Shown here: positions 23,739-31,435 of the stretch, piece after piece
Position numbering within the stretch: the stretch's first letter is position 1
Layout: every line of letters starts with the position of its first letter
NCBI GenBank assembly: GCA_051953655.1
Contig: JBQCIO010000066.1
Location: 1-35,850 of the forward strand
Reading direction: 5' to 3'
Length of the DNA: 35,850 nt
DNA from: JBQCHF01 sp051953655
Lineage (GTDB): Bacteria > Actinomycetota > Actinomycetes > Motilibacterales > Motilibacteraceae
Notes under the pieces: generated by a model
What the model was told of the DNA's origin: nothing
What the model saw: the letters and a program-made list of their open reading frames with translations, nothing else
Database searches by the model: none
Translations under genes and position numbers: made by a program

Positions 23739-25226
23739 TCACCACTCGACGACGGGGATGCCGTAGAGATCTGCGGCGGCGCGCAGCGCCGGCCGGACGT
23801 CGGTCCAGGCGAGCACCGTGTGGTGCGGGAAGCCGCCGGTCACCAGTCCGGCGACGAACTCCCCGGCCGGGGCGGACAGCCGCACCGCCGCGGTGTTGCC
23901 CTGGAACCGGTTGGGCTCGGGCACCGACTCGCCGGCGGCCACCAGCAGCCGCAGCCCGGTCCGGCTGGCCGGGTCGGGGTCCTCCGTCAGCCGGGCCATG
24001 ACCACCGGCCCGGTCTTGAGCGGGAAGTTGCCTGCCACCCCGATCTTCCGGTTGCAGTGCACGAACTGCGTGGCCTCGTCCGGCTCGGCGGCGAGCGACG
24101 TGGCGGCTGAGCCGCAGTGCCACACGCGCACCACGTTGCGCTCGGCATCCAGGTCGACGGTGTCGACCAGGTAGGTCGTGCCGCTGCCCAGCGCCTCGAG
24201 CAGCAGCATGGTCACCGTGCCGTAGACGTCCCGCTCGCAGGCGGTGGGCACGCCCTCGTCGGCCAGCCGGGACAGCGCCGAGCAGGGGCAGACGCCGAGC
24301 TCGGTGGGGAACTCCGGCCAGCAGCGGACCGCGACGCCCGAGAGCACCTCCGCCGCACTCCACCCGCGCAGCGCGCTGGTGACGGCGGCGAAGCGGCGCA
24401 CCTGCTCCTGGTCCAGGTCGGCCAGCGACGGCCTCGCCTTGGTGGCGTCGGCCTGCTCGGCCTCGACCTCGGCGTCGGGCACCGCCCGGGCCAGCTCGAA
24501 GGCCTGCTCCACGGCGATCGCGTCCACCTGCAGGCCGAACACGTCGGTCAGGACCTGCGGGTCGTACTCGCTCGGGGTGAACCCGGCCGGCGCATCCCCG
24601 ACCAGCCCGATCCGCTTGCCGCGCAGGGAGTCCAGGGCCGGGCGCACCGACGCCTCGTCAGCGCGCTCGCGCTGCTCGGTGGGCAGCACCGGGGGCTCGG
24701 GCAGCCGCCCGGCGAGGGCCGCCTGCAGCGCCTCGCGCACCTGCGGCTCGCCCGGGTCGCCGTAGAGCAGCCGGACCGACCCGCCGGCGCGCACCAGCGC
24801 GTGCCCGAAGAGGTTGGCCCCGCACAGGGAGTTCAGCCAGAGCCGGTCCCCCACCGGGCCCGGCTCGCGGAAGGACCACAGCAGCACCGGCTCGCCCAGG
24901 CCCCCGTAGAGGCGCAGGGCCGGGGTGGCGTCGGAGAACGAGGCGCAGACGTTGACGACGAGGTCGGCGCCGGGCGTGACGAATCGGGCCGCCGCCTCGA
25001 CGTCGTCGGGGGTCATGACCAGCTCGCTCGGCCCGGACACCTGCGCCCCCAGCTCGACCAGCAGCGCGCGGGCGGCCTCGGCGCGCTCGCGCGCGACGTC
25101 GACGGCGAACGTGGGCCGGGCGGTGGGGACGACGACGACCCGCGGGCCATCACCCCTACCGCTCGTAGGAGAAAGGGCGGCCTCGGGCGTGCCGGCGGCC
25201 TCGGCGGGGGTGCTGGGCGCGGTCAT
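23739..25226 (-). CDS. L-fucose-isomerase-fold sugar isomerase (proposed sulfosugar isomerase)
   Basis: 495 residues. N-terminal Rossmann-like domains (RVVVVPTARPTF; DLVVNVCASF; KRIGLVGDAPAGF) and a C-terminal barrel with the fucose/arabinose isomerase marks: RCWPEFPTELGVCPCSALS, Glu331 in ACERDVYG, Asp355 in YLVDT, and HCG or FPHHT supplying a metal-binding His. The ATG overlaps the aldolase stop as ATGA (25223-25226). It would convert an aldose to the ketose used by the kinase and aldolase. E. coli sulfoglycolysis uses an unrelated YihS-type isomerase; to my knowledge the Bacillus pathway uses SqvD, which I recall as belonging to this isomerase fold. An ordinary fucose/arabinose isomerase role is less likely because fuculose/ribulose kinase and class II aldolase genes are absent. 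Confidence 0.85.
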   Translation of the reverse strand: MTAPSTPAEAAGTPEAALSPTSGRGDGPRVVVVPTARPTFAVDVARERAEAARALLVELGAQVSGPSELVMTPDDVEAAARFVTPGADLVVNVCASFSDATPALRLYGGLGEPVLLWSFREPGPVGDRLWLNSLCGANLFGHALVRAGGSVRLLYGDPGEPQVREALQAALAGRLPEPPVLPTEQRERADEASVRPALDSLRGKRIGLVGDAPAGFTPSEYDPQVLTDVFGLQVDAIAVEQAFELARAVPDAEVEAEQADATKARPSLADLDQEQVRRFAAVTSALRGWSAAEVLSGVAVRCWPEFPTELGVCPCSALSRLADEGVPTACERDVYGTVTMLLLEALGSGTTYLVDTVDLDAERNVVRVWHCGSAATSLAAEPDEATQFVHCNRKIGVAGNFPLKTGPVVMARLTEDPDPASRTGLRLLVAAGESVPEPNRFQGNTAAVRLSAPAGEFVAGLVTGGFPHHTVLAWTDVRPALRAAADLYGIPVVEW

Positions 25227-26155
25227 CGGGCCGCCACCGCCTCGTCGACGACCTGGCACAGGCGCTGCAGCCGGGCCACGGCGTCCTGCTCCAGCGACGC
25301 GCGCACGTCGGCCGCGCCGATGCAGGCCCGCCACACGGCCCGGCCGGCCAGGAAACCCGACGCGCCCTCGCGCATCGCGAGCTCGACCGCGCGCGGGAAC
25401 ACCTCGTCCTTCACCCCGGAGGAGAGCACCACCCAGGGCGAGGCGACGGCGTCGGTGATGCGGGCGCACTCGCGCCGCACGTCGGCCTCGTCCCCCTCGC
25501 CGTGCAGCGGCACCTCGGCCTTGTAGAGGTCGACGCCGAGGTCGCCGAGCTCGTGCGCCGCGTCGATCACCCCGGCGCCCCAGTCCCAGTCGCGCCCGTC
25601 CAGCGGGGGCCGGGAGACCGGCTCGATGATGCTCACCAGGCCCGCGGCCCGGCACCGCCCGACGAAGTCGCGCACCATGGACACGCGGCGCTCGGGGTCG
25701 CCGTCGGGCCGCCAGATGACCAGCAGCTTGGCCGCCACCGCCCCCGATGCGGCGTAGTGGGCGAGGTCGACGTCCTCGTCGATGACCGCGTCACCGACGA
25801 TCTCCGTCTCCCCCGGGACGAACAGGTCCGCGGCGGCGATCAGGCCGCAACCGGGAGCCACCGCCCGCTGCTCGATCGCCTGGTCCAGCACGAACTGCTT
25901 GTCCAGCAGCACGGCCGAGGCGTGCGGGGTGAGGATCCGGGTCGCCTCGAGCTTGAACGAGGTCACCTCGGCATCGGTCACCTGCTGGTCGCTGGTCTCC
26001 CGCTGCTGCTGGTCGGCCAGCATGACCCGCAGCGCCTCGCGCTGGTCCACCGCGAGCATGGCGAACGCGCCGGAGGGGCGGGTCAGTGCGGACAGGTCCC
26101 CCTTGCCGTCGGGGGCGACGGCGGGGTGGGCGGGAGCGGTCATCGGGTCGGGCAC
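25223..26155 (-). CDS. yihT: Class I aldolase, YihT-like (6-deoxy-6-sulfofructose-1-phosphate aldolase)
   Basis: 310 residues. Closely resembles E. coli YihT along its length: RPSGAFAMLAVDQREALRVM, GLVSIIEPVSRPP, Schiff-base Lys212 in DLYKAEVPLHG, SSGVKDEVFPRAV and GFLAGRAVW with Arg272. Lys212 and Arg272 are 60 residues apart, as Lys193 and Arg253 are in YihT as I recall it. It is clearly nearer YihT than LacD tagatose-bisphosphate aldolases. Reaction in the known family: sulfofructose 1-phosphate to DHAP and sulfolactaldehyde. GTG at 26155 has GAGGAGG seven bases upstream and overlaps the kinase gene by 16 bp; an ATG at 26143 overlapping the kinase stop as ATGA is the alternative. Confidence 0.88.
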   Translation of the reverse strand: MPDPMTAPAHPAVAPDGKGDLSALTRPSGAFAMLAVDQREALRVMLADQQQRETSDQQVTDAEVTSFKLEATRILTPHASAVLLDKQFVLDQAIEQRAVAPGCGLIAAADLFVPGETEIVGDAVIDEDVDLAHYAASGAVAAKLLVIWRPDGDPERRVSMVRDFVGRCRAAGLVSIIEPVSRPPLDGRDWDWGAGVIDAAHELGDLGVDLYKAEVPLHGEGDEADVRRECARITDAVASPWVVLSSGVKDEVFPRAVELAMREGASGFLAGRAVWRACIGAADVRASLEQDAVARLQRLCQVVDEAVAAR

Positions 26156-27066
26156 GGCTCGGCCTCCTCGAGGGTGGCGGCCAGGGCGACCGCCTCGTCG
26201 TGGCTGGGGATGCGGGATCGGCCGTCCAGGCCGCGGCAGGACAGCGCGGCGACGGCGTTGGCGTAGGAGAGCGAGCGGGCCAGCGGCTCCTCGCGCACGG
26301 TGGCGGTGAGCAGGGCGCCGTGGAAGACGTCGCCGGCGCCCAGCGTGGACAGCACCTGCGTGCGCGCACCGGGCATCTCGGCCCGCTCGCCGGCGGCGGT
26401 GCGCGCCACCGAGCCGCGCCCGCCCCGGGTCGCGACCACGCGCTGCGCACCGTCCGCCAGGGCCCGGGACAGCGCCTCGTCGAGGTCGGCGACGGCGTAG
26501 CGGGCGAGCAGGGACTCCTCGGTGGGCACGTCGAGCGCCACGCCCGCCGGGCGGTAGCCGAGCACCGGGTTGCCGCAGTCGACGCTCACCTGCGCACCGA
26601 CCGGCACCTGCCCGCGCAGCCGCCCGAGCGCCGGCCAGCCGAGCTGGTCCACGTGCACCCAGGCGGCCTCCGCCAGCAGCCGGGCACCGGGACCGGCCGG
26701 CTCGAGGTCGAGGGCGGGCACCGGCCGGGTGCAGATGGCGCGGGTGCCACGGCCCCGGTCCACGACGACGACGCTGGCCCCGGTCGGGGCTCCGGGGACC
26801 CGAGTGACGCCGCTCACGTCGACCCCCTCGGCGCGAAGCCCGTCCAGCAGCCGCTCACCGTCCTCGTCGTCGCCGACCGCGCCCACGAAGTGCACCCCGG
26901 CGAGCCCGAGCCGCGCGGCGGTGACGGCGGCCGTCGCGGCGGGACCTCCACCTGCGTGCACGAGTTCTTCGGCCACCACCCGCTCGTCGGGGGCCGGCGC
27001 GTGGTCGACGAGGGCGATGGTGTCCAGCGTCGCGACGCCGAGGAAGACCACGGGCTGGGGACTCAC
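26140..27066 (-). CDS. yihV: PfkB-family sugar kinase, YihV-like (proposed sulfofructose kinase)
   Basis: 308 residues, first gene of the operon. PfkB signatures: HAGGGPAATAAVTAARLG (first signature, Gly39-41) and TLGAGDVFHGALL with catalytic Asp246. The spacing and wording of both match E. coli YihV (GGGPAATAAVAAARLG, TTGAGDVFHGAL). YihV phosphorylates 6-deoxy-6-sulfofructose at C1. Of the residues I recall as sulfonate contacts in YihV, Lys27 appears as Arg29 here, and the Asn and the later Arg are not kept, though an Arg lies next to the Asn position (ICTRP). The ribosome-binding site AAGGAGGT lies at 27073-27080 before a GTG start. Alternative: a related ketose kinase. Confidence 0.87.
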   Translation of the reverse strand: MSPQPVVFLGVATLDTIALVDHAPAPDERVVAEELVHAGGGPAATAAVTAARLGLAGVHFVGAVGDDEDGERLLDGLRAEGVDVSGVTRVPGAPTGASVVVVDRGRGTRAICTRPVPALDLEPAGPGARLLAEAAWVHVDQLGWPALGRLRGQVPVGAQVSVDCGNPVLGYRPAGVALDVPTEESLLARYAVADLDEALSRALADGAQRVVATRGGRGSVARTAAGERAEMPGARTQVLSTLGAGDVFHGALLTATVREEPLARSLSYANAVAALSCRGLDGRSRIPSHDEAVALAATLEEAEPCPTR

Positions 27067-27099
27067 CGTCGTACCTCCTTCACCGAGTGGATTGGGAGG

Positions 27100-27127
27100 A
27101 CAGTAACAACGGATGTTGGAAAGTCAA
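27100..27127 (-). promoter_or_regulatory. Promoter of the ten-gene operon
   Basis: Read on the minus strand: -35 TTGACT (27127-27122), 16-bp spacer, -10 TACTGT (27105-27100), close to the sigma-70-type consensus. Transcription would start near 27093, giving a leader of about 27 bases ending in AAGGAGGT. The spacer is covered by the CAAC/GTTG operator. Confidence 0.8.
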
Positions 27128-27129
27128 CA
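27107..27129. promoter_or_regulatory. DeoR-type operator with three half-sites
   Basis: CAAC-GGAT-GTTG (27107-27118) and TGTTG-GAAAGT-CAACA (27114-27129) share their middle half-site, giving three alternating CAAC/GTTG boxes. They lie across both divergent promoters, so the DeoR-family protein encoded at 27225 would repress the operon and itself. Confidence 0.7.
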
Positions 27130-27144
27130 CCCTTGGCGTAACCT
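27117..27144 (+). promoter_or_regulatory. Promoter of the DeoR-family regulator gene
   Basis: -35 TTGGAA (27117-27122), 16-bp spacer, -10 TAACCT (27139-27144) on the plus strand. The -35 box overlaps that of the divergent operon promoter and the CAAC/GTTG operator. Confidence 0.6.
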
Positions 27145-27224
27145 TCTCGCCAGGTCGCCTGATGACGCGCGAGGCACGCGTTGCGGTGCCAGGCTGTGCG
27201 ACGACGGCGTCACGGGAGGCAGGC

Positions 27225-28091
27225 ATGCGCGCGAACGGGGAGGTCGTCCGGGGCTACGAGGAGGACCCGGCATACGTGCAGCCGGACGTGCCGGTCGACG
27301 CAGCGGACGCAGCCACCACGATGCGGTACGACCGCGCACCTGATCGGCGGGCCCGGATCCTGGAACGCGTGGCCGCCACCGGCTTCGTCTCGGTCACCAC
27401 GCTCGCGGCCGACCTCGGCGTCTCGGACATGACCATCCGCCGCGACCTGCGTCGCCTGTCCGCGGCCGGCGAGGTCCGGGTGGTCCACGGCGGCGTCAGC
27501 CTGCCGCACGCCACCCTGCGCACCTCCGAGTTCGTCTCGCGCGCGCAGTCCAACGCCGAGGCCAAGCGGCTGGTGTCCCAGCGCGCCGCGCAGCTCGTGC
27601 GCGAGGACGACGTCGTGGCGGTCGACGCCGGCACCACGGCGTTCGGGGTCGTGACCGCGCTGCCGACGACCTTCCGGGGCACCGTCGTCACCCACTCGGT
27701 GCCGGCCATCCAGCACCTGCTGCACCGGCCGGAGGCCCGGGTGGTCGGCCTCGGCGGCGACCTCTACGCCCCCAGCCAGGCGTTCGTCGGCCAGGCCACC
27801 GTGGAGCAGGTCCGGCACGTGCGCGTGCGCGTGCTCGTGCTGGGGGCCGCCGCGGTGGACGCGCGCGGGATCTACGTGGAGGCCGACGTCGAGCGCACCA
27901 CCAAGCTCGCCCTCGTCGACGCCGCCGACGAGGTCGTCCTGGTGGTCGACTCGGGCAAGTTCGCCGCCACCGCACCGGTGCGCCTGTGCGGACTGGACCG
28001 GCTGACCCGGGTGGTGACCGACGCCACCCCGCCGGCCGCGGTGCGCCGCGAGCTGCGGCAGAACGCGGTCGAGCTGATCCTCGCTACCTGA
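27225..28091 (+). CDS. DeoR-family transcriptional regulator
   Basis: 288 residues. The ATG at 27225 has GGGAGGC just before it; the ATG at 27321 would begin right at the core domain but has no ribosome-binding site. Residues about 38-90 form the DeoR winged helix (RRARILERVAATGFVSVTTLA, DLGVSDMTIRRDLRRLSAAG). Residues about 105-270 form the DeoRC sugar-phosphate sensor: AVDAGTTAF, THSVPAIQHLL, GLGGDLYAPSQAFVG and VVDSGKF. Such repressors release DNA on binding a phosphosugar of the pathway they control; E. coli YihW, regulator of the yih sulfoquinovose genes, is of the same family. The likely inducer is the kinase product or a pathway sulfosugar. Confidence 0.94.
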   Translation: MRANGEVVRGYEEDPAYVQPDVPVDAADAATTMRYDRAPDRRARILERVAATGFVSVTTLAADLGVSDMTIRRDLRRLSAAGEVRVVHGGVSLPHATLRTSEFVSRAQSNAEAKRLVSQRAAQLVREDDVVAVDAGTTAFGVVTALPTTFRGTVVTHSVPAIQHLLHRPEARVVGLGGDLYAPSQAFVGQATVEQVRHVRVRVLVLGAAAVDARGIYVEADVERTTKLALVDAADEVVLVVDSGKFAATAPVRLCGLDRLTRVVTDATPPAAVRRELRQNAVELILAT

Positions 28092-28093
28092 CC

Positions 28094-28130
28094 CGCCGTC
28101 TCGCCTACGGCCCGTAGGAGAGCGACGGGC
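28094..28130. terminator. Bidirectional terminator-like hairpin
   Basis: Core CCTACGG (28104-28110) and CCGTAGG (28112-28118), extended outward with mismatches (GCCGTCTCG against AGAGCGACGGGC). It fills the 39-bp space between the convergent stops at 28091 and 28131. Confidence 0.65.
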
Positions 28131-29462
28131 TCAGTCCTCCCGACGCCGCCACAGGGGGTGAGCACGGTCGTAGTCGAGGTTCTTGACCATGTGCACGACG
28201 GCACCGGCCTGCGGCTGACTGGTGAAGTCGACGTTGTCGACCAGGGCGCGCATGAGGGTCATGCCGCGGCCGCTCTCGGCGTGGTCGTGCGCGTCCGCCG
28301 GGACGGTGGTGGCGTCGAAGCCGCCGCCCTGGTCGACCACGGTGATCGCGCACCGGTCGGCCGCCAGCTCCACCATCACCTCGTAGGTCTCGGACTCGGC
28401 CGCGTGGTCGATCACGTTGGCGCACGCCTCGGTGATGGCCAGCTGCACCTCGTCCACGTCGCGCTCGGCGACCCCGAACGAGCGCAGCGCCTGGGCGGCG
28501 AGCCGGCGCACGACCGGCACGCTGCCGCTCTCGCGCGGCAGGTTGACCGACAGCTCCAGCTGCGGCGCCGACCCGCTCGCGCTGCCGGCCGCGGGCGGCC
28601 ACCGGTGGCGCTCCCCGCGGACGCCGTCACCCGGGTCGCCGAGCCACACCTGCAGGTGGCACTCGTCGTCGCCCGCCGCGATGCTCTCGTCGAGCACCAC
28701 GGTCGCCCGGCCGTTCACCCGGGCCCCCAGCCGCCCGGCCAGCCCGGTGGAGACGTGGCACAGCGTCTGCGCACCCGCCACGCCGTCGCCGAACGGGCAG
28801 CGCCGCACCGCCACCTCGACGACGTCGTCGCGCACGTCCACGACGACCGGGTCGCCGCCGAGCGCCCGGTGCGCCTGCACGAAAAGGTCCGCCATCGACC
28901 CCGCGTCGGGCACGTCCGCGACGTCCGGGTCGCTGGCCACGACGTCGGCCAGCGCGGCGCCGGCCAGGGACGCCAGCTGCAGCCCGCTCGCGGCCGGGTG
29001 CGCCTCTCCCGCCGCCGCCATGGCCACGGCCACGCTCGCCACCCCGTCCACCCGCGGGTCGGTGCCCACCAGCGGCATCGGCGGCGGACCCTGCGCGAAG
29101 GCGTCCTGCACCCGCCGCGGCACCTCGAGGAGAACCTCGCCCAGCGGCTCACCGACGGCGTCGGCCAGCGGGTGCCGGTCCTCCACGCGGACCGCGTCGC
29201 CCGGGCGCAGCCCCAGGCTCCGCACCGCGCCGTCGTCGGTCACGGGCGCCAGCGAGGCCCGCGGGCTCTCGCCGGACCAGTCCAGGTGCAGCCGCGCAGC
29301 CCCGCCCGGGGCGCCCTCCGCGGCGCCGAGGAGGGAGCGCACCCGCTCCACCGCCTCGGCCACCGGCGGCTGGTAGGCGGCGTGCCGGAGGAGGTGGTCC
29401 CTCAGCCCGGACAGCGCGTGCTCGGCCGACCGCTGGTCGCGCCGGTCGAGCAGCCAGTCCAT
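28131..29462 (-). CDS. Sensor protein with RsbW-like ATPase domain
   Basis: 443 residues, ATG at 29462 after AGGTGG. Residues 1-150 are not recognised. Residues about 150-290 include CPFGD...LCHVSTGLAGRL...GDDECHLQVWLGD, whose spaced Cys/His residues resemble the Cys-containing output domain found in ArsR-like and methanogen regulators; a metal or redox ligand is possible. Residues about 305-443 form an HATPase_c_2 domain: N-box EVQLAITEACANVIDHA, G1 box VVDQGGGFD and G2 box ESGRGMTLMRALVD. It is therefore a serine kinase/anti-sigma factor of the RsbW class with a sensory front end. It is divergent from the SpoIIE operon, its likely partner set. The 255-bp space between them (29463-29717) shows no promoter I can defend. 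Confidence 0.86.
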   Translation of the reverse strand: MDWLLDRRDQRSAEHALSGLRDHLLRHAAYQPPVAEAVERVRSLLGAAEGAPGGAARLHLDWSGESPRASLAPVTDDGAVRSLGLRPGDAVRVEDRHPLADAVGEPLGEVLLEVPRRVQDAFAQGPPPMPLVGTDPRVDGVASVAVAMAAAGEAHPAASGLQLASLAGAALADVVASDPDVADVPDAGSMADLFVQAHRALGGDPVVVDVRDDVVEVAVRRCPFGDGVAGAQTLCHVSTGLAGRLGARVNGRATVVLDESIAAGDDECHLQVWLGDPGDGVRGERHRWPPAAGSASGSAPQLELSVNLPRESGSVPVVRRLAAQALRSFGVAERDVDEVQLAITEACANVIDHAAESETYEVMVELAADRCAITVVDQGGGFDATTVPADAHDHAESGRGMTLMRALVDNVDFTSQPQAGAVVHMVKNLDYDRAHPLWRRRED

Positions 29463-29717
29463 GGCACCACCTGTCGGGTCGGCAACGAGAGCGCGTTGAG
29501 TCGGGGACCGGCGCCGATCAGGCGGCGCGGTCTGCAACCTCTTCGCTGCCCACGCCGTCGTCCCGCAAAACGGTGGCGACCTGCCGCGAGGCGGCTGCAC
29601 AGCGCCCTCGGATCACCCTCTCGTCCGTGCGGTGATGTCCCCTTTGTTCCCCTCTGCGACGATGACCGCAGGACCATGACAGCGAGATGACATCCCCACC
29701 GGGACGAGGAGGAGCGC

Positions 29718-31040
29718 ATGCCCGTGCCCGACTCCCTGCCCGACTCCCTTCCCGACTCCCTGCCCGGCCCTCTCCCGGCCCCCCGGCCCGACCGCTTCCT
29801 CGCCGACGCCTCGCGCGCGCTGGCCGCCACCCTCAACCTGCGCCGCACCCTGGCCCGGGTGCTCGACCTCGCCGTGCCCGCGCTGGGCTCGCGCGCCGCG
29901 CTGCTGCTGGCCACCGGGCGGGGATGGGAGCTGCACGACGGCCGCCGGCGGAGCCTCGCGCCCGACGACGTCGTCGCCGCCGTGGCCGACCTGCGCGAGC
30001 CGGCCCGGCTGGCGCTCCCCGCCGACGTCGTCGCCCGGCTCGGCCTGACCCCCGCGGCCGAGAACGAGACCGGGACCGGGACCGCGCGCCATGAGGTCGC
30101 CGTGCTGCCGCTGCGCGCCCGGGGCTTCGGGATCGGCCAGCTGCTGCTCTCGGGCGGCACCGAGGCCGCCACCGGCCTCCCGACGTCGACCGCGTTCGCC
30201 GAGCTGGCCGCGCTGGCCCTGGCCAACGCCCGGCTGTTCGCCGAGCGCGGGCAGCTGGTGGAGACCCTGCGCGGTGCCCTGCTCCAGCCCTCGCTGCCGG
30301 ACGTGCCGGGGGTGCGCCTGGGTGCCGCCTACCGGCCGGCGCAGGAGGCCACCGAGATCGGCGGCGACTTCTACGACGTCTTCCCGGTGGGTGTCGACCG
30401 GTGGGCCTTCTCGCTGGGGGACGTCTGCGGCAAGGGGGTCCGAGCGGCCGTGCTCACCGGGCGGTTCCGCCAGTCGCTGCGCACCGCCGCGCTCGTGCAC
30501 GAGTCCCCGGACCAGGTGCTGCACCTGGTGAACCGGGCGATGCTCGGCACCGGCGGCCGGACGTTCGCGACCATGGTGCACGGGAACCTGTGCGTGCCCG
30601 CGCCCGGTGTGCTGCAGGTCCAGCTGGCCGCCGGCGGGCACCCGCCCCCGCTCGTGCTGCGGGCCGACGGCGCCGTGGAGCCGGTGCAGCTGGCCGGCAC
30701 CATCGTCGGCATCCTGCCCACCGCCCGGTTCGGCACCGCCGCGGTGCGGCTGCACGGCGGCGACAGCCTGGTGCTGCACACCGACGGGCTCACCGAGGCG
30801 GCGCAGCGCCCGGGCGGGGCGGGCCCTGACGGTTCTGGGTCCAGCCCTGTCGCCGGGACGAGCGCGGGTGCACGATTCGGGGAAGAGCGCCTGCGACGGC
30901 TGGTGGCCGACTGCACGGGGATGCCGGCCCAGGCCGTGGCCGAACGGCTGGCCCAGGCAGCGCTCGAGCACGTCGACGGCCGGTCGCACGACGACCTCGC
31001 CGTCCTGGTCCTGCAGCCCCGACCCGAGGACGCCCCGTGA
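29718..31040 (+). CDS. SpoIIE-type PP2C serine phosphatase with GAF domain
   Basis: 440 residues. GAGGAGGAGCGC precedes the ATG. The N-terminus begins with a threefold 12-bp repeat giving DSLPDSLPDSLP. Residues about 30-185 are a GAF-like sensor. Residues about 200-435 are the phosphatase: ATEIGGDFYDVF, FSLGDVCGKGVRAAVLTG, QLAAGGHPPPLVL, LVLHTDGLTEA and SHDDLAVLVL carry the metal-binding Asp residues. It dephosphorylates a STAS antagonist so that a sigma factor is released. First gene of a coupled operon; its TGA overlaps the next GTG. Confidence 0.93.
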   Translation: MPVPDSLPDSLPDSLPGPLPAPRPDRFLADASRALAATLNLRRTLARVLDLAVPALGSRAALLLATGRGWELHDGRRRSLAPDDVVAAVADLREPARLALPADVVARLGLTPAAENETGTGTARHEVAVLPLRARGFGIGQLLLSGGTEAATGLPTSTAFAELAALALANARLFAERGQLVETLRGALLQPSLPDVPGVRLGAAYRPAQEATEIGGDFYDVFPVGVDRWAFSLGDVCGKGVRAAVLTGRFRQSLRTAALVHESPDQVLHLVNRAMLGTGGRTFATMVHGNLCVPAPGVLQVQLAAGGHPPPLVLRADGAVEPVQLAGTIVGILPTARFGTAAVRLHGGDSLVLHTDGLTEAAQRPGGAGPDGSGSSPVAGTSAGARFGEERLRRLVADCTGMPAQAVAERLAQAALEHVDGRSHDDLAVLVLQPRPEDAP

Positions 31041-31435
31041 CCCACCCCGCTGTGCACTCCACCGGCTCCAGCAGCTCCGGCGTCGGCTCGTTCGTGTCCG
31101 TCAGCCACGTGACCGTCGACGTGGCCCGGGGCGAGGACGGCGCCGGTGCCGACGAGGCACGGGCCGACGAGGTGCGCGCGGACGAGGTGCTCGAGCGCGC
31201 CTTCACCGACCGCCTCGGCGAGGTCGAGGGCGAGGCCGGCTTCCAGCGGCTGGAGGTGTGGCGGGACGTGAAGCGGGCCGGCACCTACGTCATGGTCACC
31301 TGGTGGGACAGCGAGGCGGACTTCGGCGCCTACCTGCGCAGCGACGCCCACGACCGCTCCCACGCCCGCGTGCCGACCTCCCCGGTCCGCCCCCGCGGCG
31401 CCGGGCTCGACCGCTACCAGGTGATCGCGCGATGA
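31037..31435 (+). CDS. ABM-fold (antibiotic biosynthesis monooxygenase-like) protein
   Basis: 132 residues. GTG start overlaps the phosphatase stop (GTGA), and its own TGA overlaps the next ATG (ATGA). The C-terminal 75 residues fit a small dimeric ferredoxin-like ABM domain: EGEAGFQRLEVWRDV, GTYVMVTWWDSEADFGAYLRSDAH. The N-terminal half has an Asp/Ala-rich insertion with repeated ARADEVRADEVLE. The family includes haem-degrading and quinone-oxidising enzymes; no active residue can be assigned. Its place inside a partner-switching operon suggests it senses or handles a small molecule or haem. Confidence 0.8.
   Translation: MTHPAVHSTGSSSSGVGSFVSVSHVTVDVARGEDGAGADEARADEVRADEVLERAFTDRLGEVEGEAGFQRLEVWRDVKRAGTYVMVTWWDSEADFGAYLRSDAHDRSHARVPTSPVRPRGAGLDRYQVIAR

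Noticed and set aside
23739..27066. Ordinary L-fucose or tagatose pathway
   Set aside because: There is no fuculokinase or class II fuculose-phosphate aldolase, and the aldolase reads as YihT rather than LacD; the SSADH/TauE pair also argues for a sulfonate product.
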